A program made the translations under genes and the position numbers. The notes beneath the pieces were generated by a model. The model was not told the DNA's origin. It ran no database searches and saw only the letters and a list, made by a program, of their open reading frames with translations. From positions 1-64,000 of the forward strand of contig JAIOYW010000004.1 in the NCBI GenBank assembly GCA_021740915.1: a stretch of 64,000 bases of DNA, given 5' to 3'. The stretch comes from Ignavibacteriales bacterium (GTDB lineage Bacteria; Bacteroidota; Ignavibacteria; Ignavibacteriales; Melioribacteraceae). Shown in pieces: positions 1 through 8,635 of this stretch; position 1 is the first letter of the stretch, and every line of letters begins with the position of its first letter.

Positions 1-12
1 CGTTTTTGGCTA

Positions 13-148
13 CAATAATATCACCCTGCCTGCGGCAGGCAGGCCCTTCGGGGTTCATGGTTTGCCAGGGGGTTTCATTTCTATAATAATTTCATCCCTT
101 CAGGATTAAAAAAGAATCATGTCAATCATTTAATCACATTAATCCTGG
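13..148. repeat. Intergenic repeat R2, copy 1
   Basis: This block, running from a GC-rich palindrome through the phrase ggggttcatggtttgccagg to attaatcctggttcagac, recurs almost identically at 2600-2745 and 2334-2445, with a degenerate copy near 31258-31345. No frame is preserved between copies, so it is a non-coding dispersed repeat. The palindrome at 29-48 recurs at 2613-2633. Confidence 0.8.
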
Positions 149-313
149 TTCAGACAGCTTCACGACTTGCACACCACACCCCACAAAAAATCCACCGGCA
201 CACTTCGCTTCACTCAGTGTGCCGCCCCTGCTTGCCCCGCAGAGCCCCGCTTGTCCCGCCTTGCGAAGCTACGCGGGCAAAGGGTTAAAATTAAAAAGAG
301 CAAACCTGCCTGC

Positions 314-332
314 CCTGCCTGCGGCAGGCAGG
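314..332. repeat. Perfect palindrome just downstream of the FGE lipoprotein gene
   Basis: cctgcctgcggcaggcagg is an inverted repeat able to form a hairpin or cruciform. It lies about 20 bp beyond the stop codon of the minus-strand gene ending at 351. It could be part of a terminator, since a T-run follows the stop on the minus strand, or the downstream hairpin often found next to DGR variable regions. The same palindrome is scattered through other spacers here, so it may just be a common repeat. Confidence 0.6.
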
Positions 333-350
333 CGCAGGCAGGAGAAAAAA

Positions 351-1433
351 CTATAAGTCCCGGGCAAGACGGAAACCGACGGCGTTGTGCGTGAAAGCTG
401 GATAGATCCAGGGGCGGAGAGTCGAACGGCAGCCGTCGAAGTTGTCGATGTTGTACCACGAGCCGCCGCGGAGAACACGGTCGCTGCCGCTCGCAGGTCC
501 CTGCGGATTCGTCTGCGGTGAGGAACTGTATTCGCCATACCTGTCCCAGCACCATTCAAATACGTTTCCGCTCATATCATAGATTCCTAATTCATTTGCA
601 GCTTTTGTTCCTACGTTATGTGTCCTGCCTCCGGAATTACCGGAATACCACGCTACTTCTTCTATATTATCACTCCCTGAGTATTTACTTGGGGAATCTG
701 AACCTGTCAAACCCTCTTTTGCCGCATATTCCCATTCTGCCTCTGTCGGCAGCCGGTAGCCTTTTTTTCCTGGATTAGTTGTTACTGTTGTTAAGCTTAC
801 TGTGTAATATCGTTCAAGTCCTTCCTCATCGCTCAGTGCATTGCAGAAATTTATTGCACCATACCAGCTTACCTGCTCAACAGGCAGATTGACACCGTCG
901 ACCCTGAACCCCGAAGGACTTGTGCCCATTACTCTATACCAAAGTTTCTGAGTTACTTCATATTTACCGATATAAAATGAACTCAGCGATACACTATGCA
1001 CAGGCTTTTCATTTGATTCACCTTCATTGCGGGTATCCCCCATCTGGTATGTGCCGCCGGGGACGAGAATCATTTCTACCGGCGTTATTGTGGTAACTTT
1101 CACTTTTACTGAGTCGATATCGTGGTGATGCGAAAGATCCTCTACATATACTCTTATGTAGTATTCTCCTGCTGTTCCAGGCGCTTTCCATAATACTGTG
1201 CTTCCTGTATTCCCATTCGGAAAACTTCCTGTCTGTGATGACCAGCTTACCATAATATTATCTTCATCGGGGTCTTCTGCTATGCAAGATAGTGTGGTCT
1301 CATCGTTTATTGTTATTTCTTCAGGAAATGCATATACCCCGCGTATCACCGGTGCTTCATTTTCCGGCGGCTCCGTTGGAGTACAGCTTATTGTTATCAT
1401 TAGCATAAGCATTATTTTTACCGCTTTTTTCAT
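351..1433 (-). CDS. FGE-sulfatase/SUMF1-fold surface lipoprotein, candidate DGR target 1
   Basis: This gene encodes about 360 residues. I chose the ATG at 1433 over an upstream start because MKKAVKIMLMLMITISC is a clean lipoprotein signal peptide with the lipid-modified Cys at residue 17. Next comes an Ig/PKD-like domain (about 25-120). A formylglycine-generating-enzyme/SUMF1 fold follows (about 125-360), with landmarks MILVPGGTYQMGD, YRLPTEAEWEYAAKEG, YDMSGNVFEWCWD and RVLRGGSW, ending in VGFRLARDL. The family includes sulfatase-activating enzymes, but also many C-type-lectin-like binding proteins that DGRs diversify. The last 40 codons are GC-rich, mostly end in C, and share a nucleotide-identical tail with the paralogue at 11900-12727. 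A surface ligand-binding role is more likely than enzymatic formylglycine generation. Fold call is firm; the DGR role is inferred. Confidence 0.9.
   Translation of the reverse strand: MKKAVKIMLMLMITISCTPTEPPENEAPVIRGVYAFPEEITINDETTLSCIAEDPDEDNIMVSWSSQTGSFPNGNTGSTVLWKAPGTAGEYYIRVYVEDLSHHHDIDSVKVKVTTITPVEMILVPGGTYQMGDTRNEGESNEKPVHSVSLSSFYIGKYEVTQKLWYRVMGTSPSGFRVDGVNLPVEQVSWYGAINFCNALSDEEGLERYYTVSLTTVTTNPGKKGYRLPTEAEWEYAAKEGLTGSDSPSKYSGSDNIEEVAWYSGNSGGRTHNVGTKAANELGIYDMSGNVFEWCWDRYGEYSSSPQTNPQGPASGSDRVLRGGSWYNIDNFDGCRSTLRPWIYPAFTHNAVGFRLARDL
353..479 (-). other. Candidate DGR variable region (VR1)
   Basis: This is the 3' end of the FGE lipoprotein gene, from the RVLRGGSW codons to the stop. Of the 27 codons between GGSW and the conserved GFR, 18 end in C (for example TAC AAC ATC GAC AAC TTC). 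That is what adenine mutagenesis of AAC codons in a template repeat would leave. The constant 3' segment cgtcttgcccgggacttat is identical to that of the second copy at 11902-12022 and could be the initiation-of-mutagenic-homing site. No template repeat or reverse transcriptase is visible in the window. Confidence 0.55.
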
Positions 1434-1783
1434 CTCTGTTCTCCTATGTTTATATTTTTTTATTAAAGCCAATCTCTGCCTTTTATTTGTAATATTACAT
1501 AGTATTTTCTCTAAACGAAAAATAATATATTTTTTTTATTCGTTCATTATTTTTTTTATTGATCTTTTCTTTTGTGTGTTTGTTTTCAGGTTCTTCTTTT
1601 TTTAATATTTATTCTATCTCTTTTGTTTACAATATATTAATTATTTTTTTGACGATTTCGGATTAAATATCATGCTGTGGTATATATATTAAGACTTCAT
1701 GTCCTTTTTATGATCCGATACTTCCTATTGATCGATTTTTTGCTTGTATGGGGTGCTTCGTGGACTTCTGTAAAGACATGCCA
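1434..1783. repeat. FGE-lipoprotein leader block, copy 1
   Basis: This AT-rich upstream region holds a block at about 1630-1783 that resembles 12918-13081. Both blocks lie about 190-200 bp upstream of an FGE lipoprotein start codon and both end in a cttcgtgnacttcngtanagacatgcc-type element. Similarity is patchy, not identical. It suggests the gene and its leader duplicated together, and the block probably contains the promoter. Confidence 0.5.
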
Positions 1784-1928
1784 TCCTCGCCAAGCCCCGC
1801 AGAGAGGGGCAAAGGGGACACAGCGAGCCTCGGATCTTTTTACCGAGACGCCGCGATCTCACTTCCTGAGTCTCCTATCTTAGAGATTGCTTCACCCCGA
1901 AAAAATGGGGTTCAGTCTACCCCGTTAG

Positions 1929-2336
1929 CGGGAAGGCGAAGCGATCTCCCGGATGACTCTGAGATCATGGTTTAGACCCTAACCTGAGATTGGCAATGAC
2001 ATGAATGCGAAATAATCTAATATGTCACCGACCCACCACACCTGTTGGTGGTTTTGCCGTAAAACAGTGCATAATTAGTTTAATCGGATTAATCTAATCA
2101 TTATCTAACCATCAGTGCTGATTCAGAAGAATAATGACGTGAAGCCAGGTTCCATAAACGAGATAAAGTTGGACTTGGGCATGACGAAAGTCTAAAAAGT
2201 GGAAGGGGTTCAAATAAGCGCCGAAGGTGCGGAATAAACTGAACTAACGAAATCGATTATAAAGATGAGCGGTATCTGTGGGAATAATCCCGCACCGTTG
2301 GCGCTTGTGAGAGTGTTCGTGTTATTTCATAACCTT
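1929..2336. repeat. Long intergenic repeat R1, copy A
   Basis: About 408 bp that recur with roughly 90% identity at 30110-30499 and 30853-31258. Shared blocks include gtttagaccctaac, gataaagttggacttgggca, gaactaacgaaatcgatt and gagcggtatctgtggg. Short palindromes such as gcgccgaaggtgc are embedded. Copies differ by small indels and by changes that ignore codon phase, so a conserved protein is unlikely. It may be a structured RNA, a non-autonomous mobile element or a relict. Confidence 0.8.
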
Positions 2337-2445
2337 CGGGGTTCATGGTTTGCCAGGGGGTTTAATTTCTATAATAATTTCATCCCTCCGGGATTAAAAA
2401 AGAATCATGTCAATCATTTAATCACATTAATCCTGGTTCAGACAT
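2334..2445. repeat. Intergenic repeat R2, copy 2
   Basis: Second copy of the R2 block, running from aaccttcggggttcatgg to ctggttcagac. It directly abuts the end of R1 copy A. The sequence beyond it, to about 2525, matches the sequence beyond R1 copy C (about 31345-31410), so R1 and R2 may be parts of one larger composite element. Confidence 0.75.
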
Positions 2446-2599
2446 CTTTTCTCTTTGCAACTCACAGCCCAATAAACCTGTCTGTTACCGCAGGAGTCAT
2501 TTTTCCATTAATAATTGACAATTAACCATTAATAATTATGCCGCAGGCAAGGCAGGCAGGGCATTCGGAGTCATTGATCTTTTCATTGGCGTTTTTGGC

Positions 2600-2745
2600 T
2601 ACAATAATATCACCCTGCCTGCGGCAGGCAGGCCCTTCGGGGTTCATGGTTTGCCAGGGGGTTTAATTTCTATAATAATTTCATCCCTCCGGGATTAAAA
2701 AAGAATCATGCTAATCATTTAATCATATAAATCCTGGTTCAGACG
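2600..2745. repeat. Intergenic repeat R2, copy 3
   Basis: Third copy of R2, including the upstream ataatatcaccctgcctgcg stretch and the palindrome at 2613-2633 also seen in copy 1. It ends about 60 bp from the 3' end of the aminotransferase gene. No coding potential is shared with the other copies. Confidence 0.75.
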
Positions 2746-2806
2746 ATTTATTCCCATTAATCCTCTGACAAGGGGGCATGCCCCCTTGCAGAAGAAATAC
2801 ATTAAT

Positions 2807-4006
2807 CTATTTGTTAATATATGCGCGGTAAAAATCGCCTATATTTTTATAGGCTTTCTCAAGTTTTTCCTCATTCGGAAGGAAAACAACCCTGAAATGA
2901 TTTGTACCCGGCACCTGCCCGAATCCCGTTCCGGGAACAACAACAACACCTGTCGCTTTTATCAGCCCGGCAACAAATTTATTGTCGTCACCATCCTTCA
3001 GCTTCACTGAAGGGAAAGCATAAAACGCTCCTTTGGGTGCAACGCAGGAAATGCCGTCTATTGCATTGAGCATCTCGACAGTCATATCTCTGCGGCGGGT
3101 CAGTTTTTCCATGACCTCTACAAGATGTCCGTCACCGCTGAGCAGAGCGGTTGGAATGGCATACTGCTCGGGATGATTTGCCGAAAGCCTTGCGCGGAGA
3201 AGTTTATTGATAGCTTCGATATAATCTGTGAGAACAGACTTATCCCCGCTCACAACTCCCCAGCCAATTCTGAAACCGGGAACCATGTAATTTTTCGAGA
3301 GTCCGCCGAAAGTTACAACAGGAACATCTTTATCGAGCGAGGCTAATGCAATATGCTTCTCACCGTCAAATAGCAGTTTATCGTAAATCTCATCGGCAAA
3401 AATCACGAGATTATGTTTTTTTGCAAGGTCAATCAACTGCAGCAGTGTATCTATGCTTGCATTAGAGCCTGTGGGGTTATTCGGATTGATAATGATGATA
3501 GCGCGCGTCTTATCGTTGATCTTGCTTTTGATATCTTCGATATCAGGCTGCCATCCGTTAGATTCATCAAGATAATATGGATTTTCGTACATCTGAAGTT
3601 TACTCTGGATTGCCGTATAAAGCGGATAGCCCGGAGTGGGAGTGAGCACGTTTTCGCCTTCGTTCACAAGCGCAGTTAAGCATACATCAATAGCCTCGCT
3701 GGCTCCTGTAGTCACAAAAATATCGTGAATGTTAGTAATGCCTTTTCTGTCGGCTTCCTTTGCGATTGCATCTACTGCCGATTTGATGCCCGAACTCGGC
3801 GAATATCCGTTGAAATTACTGAGCATAGCTTTGTAAGTGGATTCAACCATAGCTTTGGGTGGAGCGAAATCGAACAGATTCGGATCCCCGATATTAAGAT
3901 AAAGCATCTCTTTTCCCGTTTTCGCCGTCTCATTTGCCAATACAACGATATCCCTTACTGCGTAAGTTACATTTTCAGTTCTGATTGCTGGTTTGATCAT
4001 TTTCAT
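2807..4006 (-). CDS. PLP-dependent class I/II aminotransferase, alanine aminotransferase-like
   Basis: A 399-residue fold-type I aminotransferase, full length for the family. Landmarks are IGDPN near residue 39, PTPGYPLY near 123, NPNNPTG (174-180), DEIYD (about 205-209), the PLP-binding lysine in GGLSKNY (K238) and GFRIGWG after it. The enzyme would transfer amino groups between an amino acid and 2-oxoglutarate in the cytoplasm. Overall pattern resembles AlaA/YfdZ-type alanine or aromatic aminotransferases; the exact substrate cannot be read from sequence. No strong Shine-Dalgarno precedes the ATG, which is common in Bacteroidota-like genomes. It stands alone between repeat-rich spacers. Confidence 0.92.
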   Translation of the reverse strand: MKMIKPAIRTENVTYAVRDIVVLANETAKTGKEMLYLNIGDPNLFDFAPPKAMVESTYKAMLSNFNGYSPSSGIKSAVDAIAKEADRKGITNIHDIFVTTGASEAIDVCLTALVNEGENVLTPTPGYPLYTAIQSKLQMYENPYYLDESNGWQPDIEDIKSKINDKTRAIIIINPNNPTGSNASIDTLLQLIDLAKKHNLVIFADEIYDKLLFDGEKHIALASLDKDVPVVTFGGLSKNYMVPGFRIGWGVVSGDKSVLTDYIEAINKLLRARLSANHPEQYAIPTALLSGDGHLVEVMEKLTRRRDMTVEMLNAIDGISCVAPKGAFYAFPSVKLKDGDDNKFVAGLIKATGVVVVPGTGFGQVPGTNHFRVVFLPNEEKLEKAYKNIGDFYRAYINK

Positions 4007-4418
4007 GGTGTTTAAATGTTCTCGTAATTGAATAAAATCTAATGTGTAAAATTAATAAATAAATAAATTTTAATGGTTAATGGTTAATTGTTAATGAAGG
4101 ATTTGAGGTGAAACGAATATCAGACCACATCAAAAATCGATTTTGAAAAGATCTGATAATTTTAGCATTTTCTAAATCAATGAATGGATTACAGAAACAG
4201 ATCCGGTGGAAAGGATGATTGAGCCGCTGAAAGCTGAGCATCGTCTCAGGCATGGCGGATCAGGAAGGGGACTGAAAATAGCAGCCTGTTTGCAAATGAT
4301 GATGCCCTGATAAAATGTTATTTTCAGCTGCTGGAGATTTTTCCGGGAAAATGGTTAACAAATTCGAAACCGGAGCAATTGTATTACATCCTCCCCTGCC
4401 AAAAGCAGACATTTCAAT
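4007..4418. other. Spacer with a possible decayed reading frame
   Basis: No confident gene. On the plus strand, 4182-4310 reads as a short protein-like stretch containing MIEPLKAEHRLRHGG before a stop. It is vaguely reminiscent of the tail of DDE transposases, but too short to assign. The rest is AT-rich and featureless. Confidence 0.3.
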
Positions 4419-5639
4419 TTATTTTAGATGGATAACTCTTACTGCGCCAATACTCCCATCTATTGCCGTTCCGACAACAGTGTATATTCCCGAAGCAAAT
4501 TTACCAAAGTCATATTTAAAATTATTTTCTCCTGGACCAATATCGTTTTTATTGATTCTATCTACAAGTTGCCCTTGCATATCATAAATTTCAAAGGTCA
4601 CTTTTCCAAATCTATTGTTTTTATAAGGAATATTTACGAAACCATTTCCGGGATTTGGATATGGATTTCCTACTTCAAAATTCTTAACAGATTTTTCTAA
4701 ACTATTTTCTTCAACAACACTTGTCGGGGAATTAGGATCCTCTGTCAACATATAAGGTTCGACAGCATTAATTCCTGAAACTTGTCCATCCTCCAAAGAA
4801 AAATCAATTAGAATTATATCTGTAAAAAACCCATTTGCATATCCCCACCATTTAATCTTAACATCTTCATTAGCATTCATAGAAAAGTCTCCTGGGTGAA
4901 CTTCTTCATCTGTTTGAGGTTCAAAAAAATACCAATGGTCAAAATTTGTAGGGTCTGCTTGATATTTTGTCGTATCGTTTGGCCCAACCAATACAGCATT
5001 TATTCTATGGCCGGGGGGGTCACTTCCCGGAACTCCAGAAGTAATTTTAGTAAAGCCTCTCTGAACAGGGATATTAAATCTTGCATTCCGAGGATTTACA
5101 AACTTTCCATAATGAAGATAATTTTCAACATTTTCTGCACCATGAGAATTAACGAAGAATTCTTTTGCAAACCAACCGCAGTCATATTCTCCTGAAATAT
5201 AGGGGTTAGTATCTGTTTGATCTATTTCAATCATTTTTTTAGCCCAATCTCTTTTTTCAATTCCATTCAAATGATTCCAATGACTTGGCAATCCATCTCT
5301 ATTTCCAAAAACATATTCCCAAAGAATGTTCTGGTCATTTTGTGTTGAAGGAACTCCATCTCCATCAACATCTGCTCTATCATTTTGAATTCCCCCAACC
5401 ATCGCATTATAATCTTCAAAATCAACAAAACCACTGGAATCCGCGTCACCCGAGCCATAATAATCTGTCGGCAACCTTCCTTCTGTAATTTGAATATCCG
5501 GTTGAGAAAACGGGTCAAGAGTAAAAGGGGCAACTTGTCCCTTAAGGTCTTTAGGCATAACTAAGAAATATCCCAAAGCTACCGCTACAGCAGTCCCTTT
5601 AACAGCGCCCCACAACTTATAAGTTTTAGTCTTTTTCAT
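4419..5639 (-). CDS. T9SS-exported dockerin-like protein with papain/transglutaminase-like core, paralogue 1
   Basis: This gene encodes 406 residues. The N-terminus has a basic stretch and hydrophobic segment (about 13-28) that fits a signal peptide. Residues 64-110 contain two calcium-loop motifs, GDADSSGFVDFEDYN and DVDGDGVPSTQND, arranged like a dockerin. The middle domain has DCGWF (Cys154), GHRINAVLVG (His211) and WYFFEPQT (Glu240/Gln242). That order and spacing is seen in papain-fold and transglutaminase-like cysteine enzymes; the function is not established. Residues about 322-406, starting GNPYPNPGNG, are a T9SS type A sorting domain. It is a near-duplicate of the gene at 5931-7145: the first ~100 residues and the sorting domain are almost identical, while the middle domain has diverged. 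Confidence 0.85.
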   Translation of the reverse strand: MKKTKTYKLWGAVKGTAVAVALGYFLVMPKDLKGQVAPFTLDPFSQPDIQITEGRLPTDYYGSGDADSSGFVDFEDYNAMVGGIQNDRADVDGDGVPSTQNDQNILWEYVFGNRDGLPSHWNHLNGIEKRDWAKKMIEIDQTDTNPYISGEYDCGWFAKEFFVNSHGAENVENYLHYGKFVNPRNARFNIPVQRGFTKITSGVPGSDPPGHRINAVLVGPNDTTKYQADPTNFDHWYFFEPQTDEEVHPGDFSMNANEDVKIKWWGYANGFFTDIILIDFSLEDGQVSGINAVEPYMLTEDPNSPTSVVEENSLEKSVKNFEVGNPYPNPGNGFVNIPYKNNRFGKVTFEIYDMQGQLVDRINKNDIGPGENNFKYDFGKFASGIYTVVGTAIDGSIGAVRVIHLK

Positions 5640-5925
5640 TCTGGTTTTACTACCTAAGGGTTATTTAAAAAACTTTCTTAATTACAAATAAGAAAATTCA
5701 TAAGAAAGAAGCAAATTTAAGAGACATTTTCGAAGGGACAGATAACTGATTTTACCGGCTCTGCAACAAAGCTCGCCTATTGTTAAAGCCGTCGATAAGC
5801 ACTAAGAGGAAATCCGGGAATTATTAATTTTATTTAAAGCTGCAGAACGAAAAACACTACCTTGAATTTCAGAATTGACTTTTATACTACTGTTTTTAGA
5901 TACTCCCGTGCCAAAAGCAGGCGTT
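5640..5925. repeat. Duplicated upstream segment of the dockerin-like paralogues, copy 1
   Basis: This spacer between the two paralogues is repeated beyond the second gene. Its gene-proximal part matches 7146-7253, and its distal part, starting at gagacattttcgaagg, matches 7646-7835. It shows that gene plus leader was duplicated as a unit of about 1.5 kb. It probably holds the promoter. Confidence 0.85.
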
Positions 5926-5930
5926 TCAAT

Positions 5931-7145
5931 TTATTTTAGATGGATAACTCTTACTGCGCCAATACTTCCATCTATTGTCGTTCCGACAACATTGTATATT
6001 CCCGAAGCAAATTTACCAAAGTCATATTTGAAATAATTCTCTCCCGCCACAATATCGTTTTTGCTGATTCTATCTACAAGTTGCCCTTGCATATCATAAA
6101 TTTCAAAGGTCACTTTTCCAAATCTATTGTTTTTATAAGGAATATTTACGAAACCATTTCCGGGATTTGGATACGGATTTCCTATTTTAAAACTCTTGAC
6201 AGATTTTTCTAAACTATTTTCTTCAACAATACTCGTCGGGGAATTAGGGTCGTGTGTGAGCATCCAAGGATGAACCCAATAATTATTTGGATTTCCATCT
6301 TCAAGCAAAAATTCTACAAGGTTTAAATTTGTAGAAACTCCTGACGGAATTCCCCACCATTGAATTTTAACCTTTTCATTAGCATTCATACTCCAGTCTC
6401 CCGGATGAACCTCTCCATCTGTTTGAGGTTCAAAGAAAAACCAATGGTCAAAGTTTGTAGGGTTCGCCTGATATTTTGTTGTATCATTTGGTCCAACCAA
6501 AACTCCATTTATTGCATGTGCTCCTGGAAGGTTTGGAGGCAAAGGAGTGGTTCTTGTTACAACTTCCATAACAGGAATATTAAATCTAGCATTTCTAGGG
6601 TTCACAAATTTATTATAATGAAGATAATTTTCAATGTCTTCTGCACCATGAAAATTAACATAAGTCTCTCTTGTGAACCAACCACAATCATAAACTCCGG
6701 GAATACCTAAATTACTATCTGTTGGGTCTCTTTTAATCATTTTATTTACCCAATCTCTTTTTTCAATTCCATTCGAATGATTCCAATGACCTGGCAAAAT
6801 ATCTCTGTTCCCCCCAATATAATCCAAAAGAATATTCCGGTCATTTTGTGTTGAAGGAACTCCGTCTCCATCAACATCTGATCTGTCATTTTGAATCCCC
6901 CCAACCATCGCGTTATAATCTTCAAAATCAACAAAACCACTGGAATCCGCGTCACCCGAGCCATAATAATCTGTCGGCAACCTTCCTTCTGTAATCTGAA
7001 TATCTGGTTGAGAAAACGGGTCAAGAGTAAAAGGGACAACTTGTCCCTTAAGGTCTTTAGGCATAACTAAGAAATATCCCAAAGCTATCGCTACAGCAGT
7101 CCCTTTAACAGCGCCCCACAACTTATAAGTTTTAGTCTTTTTCAT
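5931..7145 (-). CDS. T9SS-exported dockerin-like protein with papain/transglutaminase-like core, paralogue 2
   Basis: This 404-residue protein has the same architecture as the downstream neighbour: signal-like N-terminus, dockerin-like double calcium loop (64-110), middle domain and T9SS type A sorting domain (about 320-404). The putative catalytic positions are kept: Cys154 in DCGWF, His210 in AHAINGVLVG and Glu239 in FFFEPQT. The region between Cys and His and the stretch before the sorting domain differ most, so the two may recognise different substrates or partners. DNA identity is highest in the leader and 5' third, consistent with recent duplication or gene conversion. Confidence 0.85.
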   Translation of the reverse strand: MKKTKTYKLWGAVKGTAVAIALGYFLVMPKDLKGQVVPFTLDPFSQPDIQITEGRLPTDYYGSGDADSSGFVDFEDYNAMVGGIQNDRSDVDGDGVPSTQNDRNILLDYIGGNRDILPGHWNHSNGIEKRDWVNKMIKRDPTDSNLGIPGVYDCGWFTRETYVNFHGAEDIENYLHYNKFVNPRNARFNIPVMEVVTRTTPLPPNLPGAHAINGVLVGPNDTTKYQANPTNFDHWFFFEPQTDGEVHPGDWSMNANEKVKIQWWGIPSGVSTNLNLVEFLLEDGNPNNYWVHPWMLTHDPNSPTSIVEENSLEKSVKSFKIGNPYPNPGNGFVNIPYKNNRFGKVTFEIYDMQGQLVDRISKNDIVAGENYFKYDFGKFASGIYNVVGTTIDGSIGAVRVIHLK

Positions 7146-7253
7146 TCTGGTTTTACTACCTAAGGGTTATTTAAAAAACTTTCTCAATTACAAATAAGAA
7201 AATTCATAAGAAAGAAGCAAATTTAAGAGACATTTTCGAAGGGACAGATAACT
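7146..7253. repeat. Duplicated leader of dockerin-like paralogue 2
   Basis: About 108 bp almost identical to 5640-5753, directly upstream of the second paralogue. Homology stops at a 27-bp direct repeat (7227-7253) that reappears at 7646-7672, marking the edges of an inserted stretch. Confidence 0.8.
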
Positions 7254-7362
7254 CCTGACTTGTACCCTTTAGTGCGGTAAAATTAAATATTTATATTCGT
7301 AAGTACATGATTTTACAACAGTTGCTTTATGGTTATTTTCAAATGGTACAAGCCGGGAGAGA
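7254..7362. repeat. 109-bp direct repeat, left copy
   Basis: The block containing agtgcggtaaaattaaat and ending near acaagccgggaga recurs at 7541-7649 with about 80% identity. The two copies flank a palindromic element, so the whole 7254-7645 stretch looks like an insertion into the duplicated leader. Confidence 0.75.
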
Positions 7363-7540
7363 ATCCCATTAATCATTTGCCCCGCATCGCGGGGCGAACT
7401 GACAAAGAAAGATAAAACAAACAAACGGCTTTAGCCACATTGCAGGCTGGTAATTGGGCTAAAGCCCGGAGATTATTCGGGCAGCTTTTTTTGCCGTCCG
7501 CTGAAGCAGACGGCAAAAATGAAGAAATAATTTGATCAAA
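7363..7540. repeat. Palindromic REP/MITE-like element
   Basis: Nested inverted repeats: gccccgcatcgcggggc, ggctttagcc pairing with gggctaaagcc, and ttgccgtccgctgaagcagacggcaa. The gggctaaagccc and tgaagt themes recur in degenerate form at 13405-13545. It has no coding capacity. Interpreted as a non-autonomous, hairpin-forming dispersed repeat. Confidence 0.6.
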
Positions 7541-7835
7541 CTTCTGACATATACCTTTTAGTGCGGTAAAATTAAATATTTATATTCGTAAGTAGTTGGT
7601 TTTACAATAGTTAATTTTTGGTTGTATTCAAAAGGTACAAGTCGGGAGACATTTTCGAAGGGACAGATAACTGATTTAACCGGCTCCGCAATTAAGCTCA
7701 CCTATTGTTAAAGCCGTCGATAAGCACTAAGAGGAAATCCGGAGATTATTAATTTTATTTAAAGCTGCAGAACGAAAAACACTACCTTGAATTTCAGAAT
7801 TGACTTTTATACTACTGTTTTTACATTCTCCCGCG
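7541..7835. repeat. Right 109-bp repeat copy plus orphan leader remnant
   Basis: 7541-7649 is the right copy of the 109-bp repeat. 7646-7835 repeats the distal part of the dockerin-protein leader (compare 5727-5925) but has no gene attached. It is the far end of the original upstream region, displaced by the insertion, or a relic of a third paralogue. Confidence 0.75.
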
Positions 7836-7918
7836 CCAAAGGTAAGCCGCCAATTATTAATTTATTAGTTTATCAACTTTCCAACTTTCCAACTTTCCAA
7901 CTTTATAACTTTATAACT

Positions 7919-8635
7919 TTATTTATCCTTCAGCAGATTCGGGTCGAGGCCATGCTGCGCAAAGAATTTTTCGTACTTTGTCCGCACTCCGTCTTTCACC
8001 TTGTCCAGTTCTTTAATAAACTGATTAAGTCCGAGATTTCCACCGTATTCGAAATAATAATCCGCCAGCATCGCAAGATATTTTCCGGTCATAAGAATAA
8101 TATTATCGAAAGACACATCCGACGAACCGTCAAGCAGATTAAGCCTTTCTTCTTCTTCGGGACGCAGTAATTCACTTTCACTCAGTTTCAGAAAATTATC
8201 CACATCACCCTGCAGATCGGAATGCAGACTCCAGAATTTGGCCATTATCAGCAATTGGTTAATTATCTCTCTTAGCCGCGTATCACGCACCTGGGAATAA
8301 TGTTCGAGAAGTTTTTCTTTCGGATCTTTCAGGAGTGCATCAATTGAAAGGGAACTCAGCATATGGTGAAGATCTGTAGTTTCCTTTTTCGATTCGGCGA
8401 TCTTCCTGAAAACTTCAACGGCGTTTTTTCTGAAAACAACATCACAGTCCGACTCCAGTCCGAATCTCCTGAGCAGCTCAATTATTTCATCAGCCATTTC
8501 AGGAAATTTGCGGTAGAGGTATTCCTCGCTGAATGAGAATGAATCATCGCATTCGTCCTTGTTATCAATCAGACTGATCAGATACGATCTAAGCCGAAGT
8601 AAAATTGAATAAATATCATAGTGTTCATCAGCCAT
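7919..8635 (-). CDS. Hypothetical helical acidic protein
   Basis: A 238-residue protein I do not recognise. It is predicted to be soluble, rich in Leu, Glu, Asp and Lys, and largely alpha-helical, with no signal peptide, membrane segment or metal motif. Its ATG overlaps the stop codon of the upstream membrane protein gene (TGATG, sharing position 8635), so the two are translationally coupled and probably work together. Codon use and length argue for a genuine gene. No function is proposed. Confidence 0.8.
   Translation of the reverse strand: MADEHYDIYSILLRLRSYLISLIDNKDECDDSFSFSEEYLYRKFPEMADEIIELLRRFGLESDCDVVFRKNAVEVFRKIAESKKETTDLHHMLSSLSIDALLKDPKEKLLEHYSQVRDTRLREIINQLLIMAKFWSLHSDLQGDVDNFLKLSESELLRPEEEERLNLLDGSSDVSFDNIILMTGKYLAMLADYYFEYGGNLGLNQFIKELDKVKDGVRTKYEKFFAQHGLDPNLLKDK

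Noticed and set aside
351-1433. Genuine sulfatase-activating (formylglycine-generating) enzyme
   Set aside because: It is a lipoprotein with a variable-looking tail, and no sulfatase gene is nearby; a binding role fits better.
2265-2525. 86-codon plus-strand frame inside repeats R1 and R2
   Set aside because: It spans two repeat families and is not maintained in the other copies; the repeats vary without regard to codon phase.
4182-4310. Transposase-like stretch (MIEPLKAEHRL)
   Set aside because: Too short, with no inverted repeats or catalytic triad; the resemblance may be chance.
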